Shown: positions 16,779 through 24,119 of the stretch, in pieces
Layout: each line of letters opens with the position of its first letter
How positions within the stretch are numbered: position 1 is the stretch's first letter
From: JAAYCI01 sp964367945
Lineage (GTDB): Bacteria > Bacillota > Clostridia > Oscillospirales > Ruminococcaceae
DNA length: 26,073 bases
Direction: 5' to 3'
NCBI GenBank assembly: GCA_964367945.1
Contig: CAYIZZ010000018.1
Span: forward strand, 1 to 26,073
Position numbers and translations under genes: made by a program
Notes under the pieces: generated by a model
Database searches by the model: none
What the model saw: the letters and a program-made list of their open reading frames with translations, nothing else
Told to the model about the DNA's origin: nothing

Positions 16779-16794
16779 GTTGTTAAACGAATGC

Positions 16795-16809
16795 ACAATT
16801 CGTGTTTGT
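16795..16809. promoter_or_regulatory. Weak candidate ACAA-N7-TTGT dyad in the hup leader
   Basis: ACAATTCGTGTTTGT has the same outer half-sites as the array at 18952-19056, but its spacer is GC-richer and unlike the others. It lies about 17 bp after the -10. It may be a chance match. Confidence 0.2.
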
Positions 16810-16840
16810 ATTGATATATTTTAGGAGGTAACGTATAGTT

Positions 16841-17119
16841 ATGACACGATCACAATTAATCGCAAAAGTTTCGCGGCAGACCGGATTACCCGCTGCTCAG
16901 GTAGAGACAGTTTTGACCACCATGGTAGATGATATCATTGAAAGCTTAAAAGCAGGTGAGAAAGTGACCATCGCAGGTTTTGGCCGCTTTGAAATGCGCG
17001 AGCGCAAAACTAAAGCCTACACAAACCCAAAAACTAAAGTTTCCAGCCAATTAGATCCCACACGTATTCCCGGATTTAAAGCAAGTGGCTTGATGAAACA
17101 AAAAATTTCCGGCAAATAA
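16841..17119 (+). CDS. hup: HU-family DNA-binding protein
   Basis: A 92-residue nucleoid protein. It shows the HU/IHF signature: MTRSQLIAKVSRQTGLP at the N-terminus, then GEKVTIAGFGRFEMRERKTKAYTNPKT, and PGFKAS at the end of the DNA-binding arms. HU bends and wraps DNA as a dimer. The arm (KVSSQLDPTRIP) lacks the usual basic NPRTGE-like stretch and is less basic than in classical HU, a small departure. AGGAGG is about 12 nt upstream, slightly longer than ideal. It is monocistronic, with its own promoter and terminator. Confidence 0.95.
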   Translation: MTRSQLIAKVSRQTGLPAAQVETVLTTMVDDIIESLKAGEKVTIAGFGRFEMRERKTKAYTNPKTKVSSQLDPTRIPGFKASGLMKQKISGK

Positions 17120-17145
17120 AAATAGCGGAACTCATTGAATTATAC

Positions 17146-17183
17146 ACCGGTGTTGCTCTCATTAGGAACACCGGTATTTTATT
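17146..17183 (+). terminator. Terminator after hup
   Basis: ACCGGTGTT (17146-17154) pairs with AACACCGGT (17167-17175), and ATTTTATT follows. Each arm also contains a shorter ACCGGT palindrome. Confidence 0.75.
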
Positions 17184-17255
17184 GTAATTCAAGCCCAAAT
17201 CGCTTTTTTCCATATGTCTAAGCACTACCAATTCACCGTTAAAAAGGAGCTATTT

Positions 17256-18578
17256 ATGAAACTAAATTATGCTCGCACACTTACAGTGGGCCTTGCCTTT
17301 TTTTCTATATGTAGTTTTTGGCAGCTATATGATCACGTGATTCCTTTAATGCTAAAGTTCACTTTTAATATTAGTGATACCATCGCTGGTGGCATTATGG
17401 CCGCTGATAATATATTAGCGCTATTCATGCTACCTTTATTCGGTTCTTTGTCCGATAAAACTCGTCTCAAATGGGGACGACGTATGCCGTATATTGTTTT
17501 TGGCAGTTTCGCCGCATGTGGCGCAATGATGCTTATACCTATTGCCAATCAATTAGCCAGTCTTCCTCTGTTTATAGCCGGCCTTGGCCTAACTTTGTTT
17601 TTCATGGCTACATACAGAAGCCCTGCTGTTGCGCTGATGCCTGATGTAACTATCAAGCCCTTGCGCAGTAAGGGAAACGCCATAATAAATTTAATGGGTG
17701 CTCTTGGTGGACTGATAATCCTTCTTTTAACACCTGTGTTACTACCTTCCAGTCCTGTAGAAAACGATGGCGGAATTATAAATTATCAGCCGAATTATCT
17801 TCCTTTGTTCTTGCTTTGCATGGCTATCATGGCTGTTTCTATCTTAGTAATGCTTTTGCGAGTAAACGAGCCTTCTCTAGTAAAGAAAATGGAAGAAGAA
17901 TCTCGTGCACTGGGGCTTAATTCAAATAACGAAGAAACAGCCGAAGATGCAAATAAAAATATAGTTTTATCCGCTAAACGTAAGCGTTCCATGTTGTTTT
18001 TACTTGCTAGTGTAGCCTTATGGTTTATGGGATATAACGCTATCACAACATCTTTTAGTAAATATTGTGCCGTTCAGTTTGGTCTTGACGCCGGTACATC
18101 GGCTATGGTACTTGTTATCGCCCAAGCCGCTGCCATACTCAGTTATTGGCCTGTCGGAATAATCGCCACACGAATAGGCCGCAAGAAAGTCATCTTAGGC
18201 GGAATCTTGCTTTTGGGAGCTTCTTTTGCTATAGGTAGCACATTCCATTCATTTACTCCGGTAATTTATCCTATTTTCATCACTGCAGGCGTAGCCTGGG
18301 CAGCTATCAATGTAAACAGCTATCCAATGGTTGTTGAAATGGCACGCGATGCCGATATTGGCCGTTTTACCGGCTTTTATTACACCGCGTCTATGTCTGC
18401 TCAAACTATAACACCGATTTTATCCGGCGCTTCACTTGAATACATAGGATATAGCTCTTTATTCCCGTATGGTGCATTATTCGTTTTTGCCAGTTTCATC
18501 ACCATGTTGTTTGTAAAACACGGCGACGCAAAGCCAATACCCCCAAAAAGTACACTAGAGCTTTATGACAGTGAATAA
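17256..18578 (+). CDS. MFS sugar transporter, SLC45/GPH-like
   Basis: A 440-residue, 12-TM major facilitator. The N-terminal half contains FWQLYDHVIPLML in helix 1 and GSLSDKTRLKWGRRMPYI between helices 2 and 3. This cytoplasmic motif is typical of the SLC45/GPH group of sucrose- and maltose-type proton symporters. A long cytoplasmic loop of charged residues (about 205-240, KKMEEESRALG and KRKRS) joins the two six-helix halves. The second loop motif is GIIATRIGRKKVI. The start is ATG 17256, 8 nt after AAGGAG; the frame's upstream ATG at 17214 lacks one. The substrate is not known. It follows hup but is separated by a terminator, and ends at a very strong bidirectional terminator. I saw no convincing promoter in the 70 bp before it. 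Confidence 0.85.
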   Translation: MKLNYARTLTVGLAFFSICSFWQLYDHVIPLMLKFTFNISDTIAGGIMAADNILALFMLPLFGSLSDKTRLKWGRRMPYIVFGSFAACGAMMLIPIANQLASLPLFIAGLGLTLFFMATYRSPAVALMPDVTIKPLRSKGNAIINLMGALGGLIILLLTPVLLPSSPVENDGGIINYQPNYLPLFLLCMAIMAVSILVMLLRVNEPSLVKKMEEESRALGLNSNNEETAEDANKNIVLSAKRKRSMLFLLASVALWFMGYNAITTSFSKYCAVQFGLDAGTSAMVLVIAQAAAILSYWPVGIIATRIGRKKVILGGILLLGASFAIGSTFHSFTPVIYPIFITAGVAWAAINVNSYPMVVEMARDADIGRFTGFYYTASMSAQTITPILSGASLEYIGYSSLFPYGALFVFASFITMLFVKHGDAKPIPPKSTLELYDSE

Positions 18579-18621
18579 CACATTTTAAGCTACTCTTTCT
18601 TATTATATAATCTATAACTAC

Positions 18622-18658
18622 AAAAAACTGCATGAGCATTTTGCTCATGCAGTTTTTT
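18622..18658. terminator. Strong bidirectional terminator (17-bp perfect stem)
   Basis: The stem 18622-18638 pairs perfectly with 18642-18658 around a 3-nt loop. A6 and T6 form the stem base, so it works in both directions. It lies between the transporter and the convergent small membrane-protein gene, whose stop codon abuts the stem. Confidence 0.95.
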
Positions 18659-18921
18659 TATGCTATTTGTGAAGGGTTACTCACATGTGTACTAACCACA
18701 CGTAAACTCGGTGCACTTATGCGTTCATTTCTGCTATACGCCCTACGCTTAGAAGGCTTACGAACAGACACTTTAAAGAAATGATATGCCAATATAGCGA
18801 ACAACAGCAAAGATGAAACGGCTCCCCATACAGAAGCACTGCCTTGCAACAAGGAATCCATTGATAATGCCGCGCCCAAAATCATACCTAATGTTATTAT
18901 TTTCATCAAAAATGCGTTCAT
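18658..18921 (-). CDS. Small two-TM membrane protein divergent from the LexA-like repressor
   Basis: An 87-residue protein of unknown family. It has TM1 at about residues 5-24 (LMKIITLGMILGAALSMDSL), a short loop, TM2 at about 31-50 (VWGAVSSLLLFAILAYHFFKV), and a basic tail of about 36 residues (VRKPSKRRAYSRNERIS). The positive-inside rule puts the tail in the cytoplasm. The start is the ATG at 18921, 8 nt from GGAGG; the ATG at 18927 is only 2 nt away. It has a near-consensus promoter (TTGACA-17-TATGAT) with an operator in the spacer. Its position opposite a LexA-like gene mirrors B. subtilis yneA beside lexA, a damage-induced division inhibitor, but there is no LysM domain or sequence similarity that I can see, so this is only an analogy. 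Confidence 0.7.
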   Translation of the reverse strand: MNAFLMKIITLGMILGAALSMDSLLQGSASVWGAVSSLLLFAILAYHFFKVSVRKPSKRRAYSRNERISAPSLRVVSTHVSNPSQIA

Positions 18922-18951
18922 GTTCATGTCCTCCGTGTATAATTGTTAAAT

Positions 18952-19056
18952 ACAATTTTTAGTTGTTAAACACATCATACAACAATGTTTAGTTGTTGTC
19001 AATACAAAAAACAATAATTTTTTGTATTTAACTTTACAAATACAAATATTAATTGT
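18952..19056. promoter_or_regulatory. Four-copy operator array ACAA-N7-TTGT between divergent genes
   Basis: Dyads of 15 bp lie at 18952-18966, 18982-18996, 19011-19025 and 19042-19056. Their starts are 30, 29 and 31 bp apart, about three helical turns, so they face the same side of the DNA. Copies 1 and 2 share 15 of 16 bases (ACAATnTTTAGTTGTT). Copy 2 extends to 7-bp arms. Copy 2 fills the spacer of the minus-strand promoter and copy 4 that of the plus-strand promoter. Copy 3 lies between the two -35 boxes, inside a larger dyad with 11-bp arms (19001-19011/19018-19028). Copy 1 covers the predicted transcript start of the small gene. The likely binder is the adjacent HTH-S24 repressor. Confidence 0.7.
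18974..19002 (-). promoter_or_regulatory. Promoter of the small membrane-protein gene
   Basis: On the minus strand TTGACA (19002-18997), 17-bp spacer, TATGAT (18979-18974). A strong promoter by sequence. Operator copy 2 occupies the spacer, consistent with tight repression. Confidence 0.85.
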
Positions 19057-19061
19057 ATACT
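19033..19061 (+). promoter_or_regulatory. Promoter of the LexA-like repressor gene
   Basis: TTTACA (19033-19038), 17-bp spacer, TATACT (19056-19061). Operator copy 4 fills the spacer. A further dyad ATTGTA/TACAAT (19052-19072) covers the -10. Autoregulation is likely. Confidence 0.75.
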
Positions 19062-19115
19062 ATACTTACAATAACTTTATATTAATGACATCGCAGTTTA
19101 TGCTGGAGGAAAAAT

Positions 19116-19727
19116 ATGCTAGCACAAATGTTAAAACAATTACGTAAGCAACATAAAATGACCCAAAGCGACCTTGCTGCACATATGGGCATAACACAGC
19201 AGGCCGTGGGGCGCTGGGAAACAGGTGCGTCTTCGCCGGATCCCAATACCCTTTTACGTATTTCAGCTTTATTTGATGTCAGTGTGGACTCGCTGCTTGG
19301 CCAGCAGGAGTCTTCCGATTTACCTTCTTATCATTCCCCGTCCAAAGAGACTTTGGTTCCTGTTTTAGGTACAGTTAGGGCAGGATATGGCGCTTTGGCC
19401 TTTGAAGAAGACTGCGGTAGCGAGCCTGCAGGCGTTCGTGATCCTGAAAATTACTTTTACTTAGTTGTAAAGGGCGACTCTATGGAGCCACGTATTCAAG
19501 ATGGTGATTTGGCTTTAGTACGCAAACAACCCACCCTTGATGATGGCGATTTGGGCGTTGTTATTTACGGCGAAGGCGAGGGCACTCTTAAGCGTTTCAG
19601 GCGTCGTGGTAGCGCTGTTTTATTGCAACCTTTCAACCCCTCATACGACACCGTCATTTTATCCGGTGAAGATTTAGATCATTTGTATATTGCCGGAAAA
19701 GTGGTAGAAACCAAGGCGCAATGGTAA
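19116..19727 (+). CDS. HTH/S24 LexA-like self-cleaving repressor (HdiR/CI type)
   Basis: A 203-residue repressor. The N-terminal HTH_XRE domain (residues 5-62) has MTQSDLAAHMGITQQAVGRW. The C-terminal peptidase S24 domain (about 80-203) has cleavage site Ala89-Gly90 in TVRAGYGA, catalytic Ser122 in GDSMEP, and Lys159 in GTLKRF. All elements of RecA-stimulated self-cleavage are present, as in LexA, lambda CI and lactococcal HdiR. The XRE rather than LexA-type wing HTH sets it apart from classical LexA. It starts 10 nt after GGAGG (19105). It probably binds the four-copy ACAA-N7-TTGT array upstream. It precedes the radical SAM and TIGR03915 genes in the same direction, and may be a regulator of them. 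It could also be a remnant prophage repressor, although no phage genes are near. Confidence 0.9.
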   Translation: MLAQMLKQLRKQHKMTQSDLAAHMGITQQAVGRWETGASSPDPNTLLRISALFDVSVDSLLGQQESSDLPSYHSPSKETLVPVLGTVRAGYGALAFEEDCGSEPAGVRDPENYFYLVVKGDSMEPRIQDGDLALVRKQPTLDDGDLGVVIYGEGEGTLKRFRRRGSAVLLQPFNPSYDTVILSGEDLDHLYIAGKVVETKAQW

Positions 19728-19839
19728 AATTTTAGATTAGATTTTTTAATATTATATAATTGTAGCTGGACATTTTTTGTCTTCGGCCTGTTTAGTTTTT
19801 GCTTTTCGCCTCTTTTATTTGAAGCTTAGGAGACATCAC

Positions 19840-21174
19840 ATGGACCTATTTAAGAAACTCACTATTTTGGCAGACAGTGCAAAATATGATGCTGCATGCA
19901 CATCTTCCGGAGCTGATAGAAGTGGTGGAAACGGCCTTGGTAGCGCTATGCCCGCTGGGTGTTGCCACAGTTTTTCCGCCGATGGACGTTGTATATCCTT
20001 GCTTAAAGTTCTCATGAGCAACGAGTGCATTTACGATTGCAAGTACTGTGTCAACAGGCGTAGTAACGATGTTATTCGCACATCATTCACCCCTGAAGAG
20101 CTGGCGGAGCTCACTATACAGTTTTATCGACGGAATTATATTGAAGGTCTTTTTCTTTCCAGCGGTGTTCTTAAAAATCCCGACTACACCATGGAAAAAA
20201 TGATTAATACTTTGCATCTTATTCGCCACAAGCATAATTTTTGGGGTTATATACACGCCAAAACCATTCCAGGTGCTTCTTCTGAGCTGGTGTGGCAGCT
20301 TGGGCTTTTGGCCGATCGCCTTTCGGTAAATATAGAGCTTCCCAGTGAAAAAAGTTTAAATCAATTGGCACCGGCTAAAACGAAAAAAAATATTTTAGCA
20401 CCTATGCGAATGATCGCTGACACACGTGTGCAAAACACGAAAGATCTGACTGTATATAAGAATGCACCATCATTCGCCACTGCAGGACAAGCCACACAAA
20501 TGATTGTGGGCGCCACAAACGAAACTGATTATCAAATTTTAAGGCTAGCTGAAGGTCTTTATGATAAATACAGTCTAAAACGCGTCTTTTACTCTGCTTA
20601 CATACCAGTGATTGAAGACACTTTACTGCCCACCATCGACACAAAACCACCCTTACTGCGTGAGCATCGAATATACCAAGCCGATTTTTTAATGCGTCAG
20701 TACAACTTTTGTGCCGAAGAAATCTTGAATGAAGATACGCCGAATTTTAACCCATATATGGATCCAAAATGCAACTGGGCCATACATAATATGCATTTAT
20801 TTCCCGTTGATGTAAACACAGCCGAACGTGACATGTTGCTTCGTGTTCCCGGTATCGGACCTACCAGTGTTAGGCGCATTATGGTTGCTCGTCGCCAAGG
20901 TAAGTTGGACATGTTGCAACTCAAAAAAATCGGTGTGGTGCTTAAACGTGCACAATATTTCATCACCACCCGTGATAATCCCACCGGCCTTCATGTCAGC
21001 CGAGAAGGCACTGTGCGTGCACTCATTGACCCCGGTATATTTCATCATGGCGTAGAGCAACTAAGCATGTTTTCTCCACCTTCAAATATAGCTGCACTGC
21101 CACAACACAACGAGGTAAAAAGCATAGCTGAGGCTGCTGAATCTGCGGTTCTGCGCTTAGCTGAAGCCATGTGA
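19840..21174 (+). CDS. Putative DNA modification/repair radical SAM protein (TIGR03916)
   Basis: A 444-residue protein. The 4Fe-4S motif CxxxCxxC is at Cys63, Cys67 and Cys70 (NECIYDCKYCVNRRSND). Upstream there are further cysteines in the conserved pattern ACTSSGADR, CCHSFSADGRCISLLKVLMSN. Typical family features follow: NYIEGLFLSSGV and ADRLSVNIELPS. Near the C-terminus is a helix-hairpin-helix (LRVPGIGPTSVRRIMVARRQGKL), a DNA-binding element. The family is always paired with TIGR03915 and in some species fused to a UDG-like domain, so a DNA lesion-processing role is inferred; the reaction is unknown. The start is ATG 19840, 8 nt after GGAG; an earlier in-frame ATG lacks a site. The 112-bp gap after the repressor contains a TATAAT (19755-19760) with no good -35, so read-through from the repressor is plausible. 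Confidence 0.9.
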   Translation: MDLFKKLTILADSAKYDAACTSSGADRSGGNGLGSAMPAGCCHSFSADGRCISLLKVLMSNECIYDCKYCVNRRSNDVIRTSFTPEELAELTIQFYRRNYIEGLFLSSGVLKNPDYTMEKMINTLHLIRHKHNFWGYIHAKTIPGASSELVWQLGLLADRLSVNIELPSEKSLNQLAPAKTKKNILAPMRMIADTRVQNTKDLTVYKNAPSFATAGQATQMIVGATNETDYQILRLAEGLYDKYSLKRVFYSAYIPVIEDTLLPTIDTKPPLLREHRIYQADFLMRQYNFCAEEILNEDTPNFNPYMDPKCNWAIHNMHLFPVDVNTAERDMLLRVPGIGPTSVRRIMVARRQGKLDMLQLKKIGVVLKRAQYFITTRDNPTGLHVSREGTVRALIDPGIFHHGVEQLSMFSPPSNIAALPQHNEVKSIAEAAESAVLRLAEAM

Positions 21175-21211
21175 TATAATCACACATTCCAACATAAAGG
21201 AGATTTGCTTT

Positions 21212-22138
21212 ATGCCTTGTGAAACAGACATCCTAATGCCTTGTGGCAAAAGGCACTACTGCAAAAAAACAAATTGTCGCCACGCTAACTTGTGCAAAAA
21301 ATTACGCGATGGCGTTTATTATCAAAAAAGTGTACATAATGATATATCGCTTTCTACTACCGCAAATAAAAAAAAGCCACTTGCTACACCGTCAGATGTT
21401 GTTTACATTTACGACGGTAGCTTGGCTGGTTTTTATTCTTGCGTATATGAAAGCGTGTACACACATGAGATACCTATGCACATTTGGTCAGAGTCGGAAA
21501 TGCAACCAAGTCTTTTCTCTACAAAGCAAATAGTTACCGATACAGAAAAATCACATAAAGTAGAGCTGTCTCTTTCAAAAAAAATTTCTCCGCGAGCGCA
21601 AGAGCTCATTGAAACAACCTTTCTGAGTTGCTTGCAAGAAAAAGAATTAGCTATGTTACGTTTTTTATTGCTCGGATACCAAATCGGTGCTCCTGTGTGT
21701 TATTTGTTTGGGCATAATGATGTTCAGCCCATATTATCTGCTGTTAAGCATTTGCACGGTGAGGCGCATTTGCTAAAAGGTTTTGCCAGATTTTCCGACT
21801 ATGGCGGTGTTTTAGCTGCTACAATCACACCAAAAAACTTTGTTCTTCCCTTTTTACAGCACCATTTCACAGCACGATACAGCGACGAAAAATTCCTGAT
21901 TTACGATAAAACTCACAAAGCTGCTCTTATATATGAAAACAGGCATGCACGTATAATTCCTCTTGAAGATATCACTTTTCCTCAGGTAAGTGATGCAGAA
22001 AACACTTACAGAAAGTTGTGGAAACAGTTTTACGATACCATTGCCATTAAAGCTCGTGAGAATCCACGTTGCAGGATGAGCATGATGCCCAAGCGATATT
22101 GGGAAAACATGCTGGAGGTCAGCGACTTATTAACTTGA
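21212..22138 (+). CDS. TIGR03915/DUF4130-family DNA metabolism protein with a Cys-rich N-terminal extension
   Basis: A 308-residue partner of the radical SAM protein. The family domain begins at about residue 64 (DVVYIYDGSLAGFYSCVYES) and ends with MPKRYWENMLE. Before it there is an extra roughly 60-residue N-terminus with five cysteines (Cys3, 11, 17, 22, 28, spacing C-X5-C-X4-C-X5-C after Cys11) and His15 and His24, which looks like a possible zinc or iron-sulfur binding module. The start is secure: AAAGGAG is 9 nt upstream of ATG 21212. Members usually begin almost directly at the YIYDGS motif, as far as I recall. The gene lies 37 bp after the radical SAM gene and is probably co-transcribed and co-translated. 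It may sit in the DNA-repair pathway together with that protein. Confidence 0.88.
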   Translation: MPCETDILMPCGKRHYCKKTNCRHANLCKKLRDGVYYQKSVHNDISLSTTANKKKPLATPSDVVYIYDGSLAGFYSCVYESVYTHEIPMHIWSESEMQPSLFSTKQIVTDTEKSHKVELSLSKKISPRAQELIETTFLSCLQEKELAMLRFLLLGYQIGAPVCYLFGHNDVQPILSAVKHLHGEAHLLKGFARFSDYGGVLAATITPKNFVLPFLQHHFTARYSDEKFLIYDKTHKAALIYENRHARIIPLEDITFPQVSDAENTYRKLWKQFYDTIAIKARENPRCRMSMMPKRYWENMLEVSDLLT

Positions 22139-22171
22139 TTTTAATTCTTTGTTTATTATCTTATCACAAAG

Positions 22172-22231
22172 AAAAAAGCAAGCTTTTGTTTATCGGATGC
22201 ACTTACAAAACACACCTTCAACAAAGCTTGC
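22172..22231 (-). terminator. Terminator of the GntR-ABC operon
   Basis: GCAAGCTTTTGTT (22178-22190) pairs with AACAAAGCTTGC (22220-22231) with a one-base bulge and a long loop. On the minus strand it is followed by TTTTTT (plus-strand A-run 22172-22177). Confidence 0.75.
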
Positions 22232-22250
22232 CTATACACCAGCACATATA

Positions 22251-22871
22251 TTACCCATACTTTTTTTCGTAAATTCTCACCGATACTTTCTGCGATATTA
22301 ATATTAAAATGGGTGAAAGTACAATTCCGGCTAATATACTTAGCCATATTATGTTTCCATTTATCAAGCTTATATCCATGCTCCCATCAAATACAATATT
22401 CGGTATCAAGCCTACCAACACGGACATTCCGGCCATTACGACAAATAAATATATTCTTGCTTTTTCACTGCCAAATTTTATAATAAACGGTATATAAATT
22501 GCTAGTACAAGTACAGATGCGCAAAAAGCCGCCCCAACCGGCAATAGCTTTATTGCCAAGTCCACTTCTACACCACCCAGTACAACTTGTAATAATGCCG
22601 AAATTCCATTCACCACTATAACTGAAACTACAGCCAGCATATACTTACTTTGTACAATTTCTTTACTTGAAATCGGTAGCATAATACAAAAGTCGTCCCA
22701 TTTTGCACGTTCATCATAGGCAAAAGCTGAAATCGGAATCATAATGCTAAGCGCCATGATAATCACAGTGCTCATGTTTCGGCTGAAAATCATAAAGATT
22801 AGTATTAAAATCAAAAATGCTTTCATTTGCCTTACAATCATGATGAAATCCTTAAACAATAAACCTTTCAC
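22251..22871 (-). CDS. ABC-2 type transporter permease
   Basis: A 206-residue polytopic membrane protein with about six TM helices, starting GLLFKDFIMIVRQMKAFLILILIFMIF. It includes the typical ABC-2 turn ILPISSKEIVQSKYMLAVVSVIVVNG and ends with ILILISQKVSVRIYEKKYG. The GTG start at 22871 lies 7 nt after GGAGG, two bases beyond the ATPase stop, so translation is coupled. It forms the membrane half of an ABC exporter with the preceding ATPase. The substrate is unknown; YtrA-type operons usually respond to cell-wall-active compounds. Confidence 0.88.
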   Translation of the reverse strand: MKGLLFKDFIMIVRQMKAFLILILIFMIFSRNMSTVIIMALSIMIPISAFAYDERAKWDDFCIMLPISSKEIVQSKYMLAVVSVIVVNGISALLQVVLGGVEVDLAIKLLPVGAAFCASVLVLAIYIPFIIKFGSEKARIYLFVVMAGMSVLVGLIPNIVFDGSMDISLINGNIIWLSILAGIVLSPILILISQKVSVRIYEKKYG

Positions 22872-22873
22872 TA

Positions 22874-23719
22874 TTATGCCTCCTCCTTTGACAAAAATAT
22901 AATTATGTCTTCAAGTGTAATATATTCCTTTTGAAAAATGTCCGGCACTTTTGCTTTGATTGCCAATACATCCCAGCCATATGCCGTCTTTCTTTTACGT
23001 ACTATCGCTTCTTCTGCCAGTACGTCTATGTCTTTATCAGCAAGTTTCAGCATGGTATATTTTTCCATTAGCACGTCTTTTTCTTCGCACAAAACCATCT
23101 TTCCTTGATGTAAAAATGCAATGTAATCACATATTTTTTCAAGATCGCTTACAATATGCGAAGATAACAGTACCGAATTATTTTCATCGCGAGTAAATTC
23201 GCTAAGCACATCTAACAGCTCGTTTCTCACCATAGGATCAAGACCGCTTGTAGCCTCATCCAAAACTAAAAGCTTTGCTTTATGAGACAGCGCCACTGCA
23301 ATAGCAAGTTTCATTTTCATTCCACGTGACAGCGTTTTAAATGCCTTTTTTGATGGAACATTCATCTTTTTTAAGTATGCATAAAACACATCTTTATCCC
23401 AGTTTGTATATATTTTACCCATCACTTTTTCTATATCATGCGCAGATAATAGTTCCGGAAATCCACTTTCATCCATCACCACCCCGATATCCTGCTTTAT
23501 ATTCACAAAACCGGGCTCAGTGTTTTCTTCGCCCATCACATTTATTATTCCATCGTCGGCCTTGATGGCGTTCATTATCAGCTTTATGGCCGTGCTTTTT
23601 CCTGCGCCGTTCTCCCCCACCAAGCCCATAATATATCCTTTAGGTAGCTGAAAACTGATGTTATCAAGATGAAATCCCGGATATTTTTTACTGACATTTT
23701 TTATTTCTATGGCGTTCAT
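22874..23719 (-). CDS. ABC transporter ATP-binding protein
   Basis: A 281-residue ATPase. Walker A is GENGAGKST, the signature is LSRGMKMKLAIA, Walker B is LLVLDEATSGLDP, and the H-loop is LLSSHIVSD. It belongs to the YtrB/BcrA-like exporter ATPases. The ATG 23719 start overlaps the GntR stop as TGATG. A GTG one codon earlier is also possible. It couples the GntR gene to the permease in one operon. Confidence 0.95.
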   Translation of the reverse strand: MNAIEIKNVSKKYPGFHLDNISFQLPKGYIMGLVGENGAGKSTAIKLIMNAIKADDGIINVMGEENTEPGFVNIKQDIGVVMDESGFPELLSAHDIEKVMGKIYTNWDKDVFYAYLKKMNVPSKKAFKTLSRGMKMKLAIAVALSHKAKLLVLDEATSGLDPMVRNELLDVLSEFTRDENNSVLLSSHIVSDLEKICDYIAFLHQGKMVLCEEKDVLMEKYTMLKLADKDIDVLAEEAIVRKRKTAYGWDVLAIKAKVPDIFQKEYITLEDIIIFLSKEEA

Positions 23720-24099
23720 CACTTTTCTTCCTCTCTTTTCTGCAAGGCAAACATTTCAAATAATTCTTCATCAGACATTTCACATATCGCTGATAAATCA
23801 TAAATTTTCTGCATTAGCCCTTCTATTTCTTTGAGGTAGCCTTCTTTTATCAGTTCCGTATTTTTCTTTGCTACATACGATCCTTTCCCTGGCACAGAAT
23901 AAATATACCCATCTCGTTCCAGTTCTTCATATGCACGCTTTGTGGTAATTACACTTATTTTCAGATCCTTGGCCAAGTTGCGAATAGAGGGTAGCAAATC
24001 CTCTTCTTGCAAGCTTCCCATAATAATACTGTTTTTCAGCTGATCGTAAATTTGCTCATAAATTGGCTGGTTATTCGCATTTGATATAATTATATTCAT
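23719..24099 (-). CDS. GntR-family (YtrA subfamily) transcriptional regulator
   Basis: A 126-residue protein. The winged-helix domain starts PIYEQIYDQLKNSIIMGSL, then LLPSIRNLAKDLKISVITTKRAYEELERDGYI and GKGSYV. The short effector tail ends in FALQKREEEK. This is the YtrA subfamily, which has only a brief dimerisation helix after the HTH and controls ABC exporter operons. The start is ATG 24099, after AGGAAG; the frame's ATG at 24147 sits in the operator. It overlaps the ATPase gene by one base. The dyad at 24120-24140 is the probable autoregulatory site. Confidence 0.93.
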   Translation of the reverse strand: MNIIISNANNQPIYEQIYDQLKNSIIMGSLQEEDLLPSIRNLAKDLKISVITTKRAYEELERDGYIYSVPGKGSYVAKKNTELIKEGYLKEIEGLMQKIYDLSAICEMSDEELFEMFALQKREEEK

Positions 24100-24119
24100 T
24101 GCATCACTTCCTATATAGT

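Larger units (their letters stand above)
16440..16840. other. 400-bp AT-rich intergenic region between the AroB-like gene and hup
   Basis: No credible gene is present. It holds a perfect 12-bp AT-only inverted repeat (16573-16584 with 16589-16600, 4-nt loop), a 12-bp self-complementary AAATAATTATTT at 16684-16695, the hup promoter, and one ACAA-N7-TTGT dyad in the hup leader. I see no strong terminator for the AroB-like gene; the AT-only hairpin may serve weakly. No DnaA-box cluster was seen. Confidence 0.6.

Noticed and set aside
18952..19056. Regular ~30-bp repeats that could suggest a CRISPR array
   Set aside because: Repeat units are only 15-16 bp, only two are near-identical, the spacers overlap promoters, and there are no cas genes. 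They fit operators better.
16841..22138. Possible prophage remnant because of the CI-like repressor
   Set aside because: No integrase, structural or lysis genes, att repeats or composition break were seen; neighbours are chromosomal housekeeping and repair genes.
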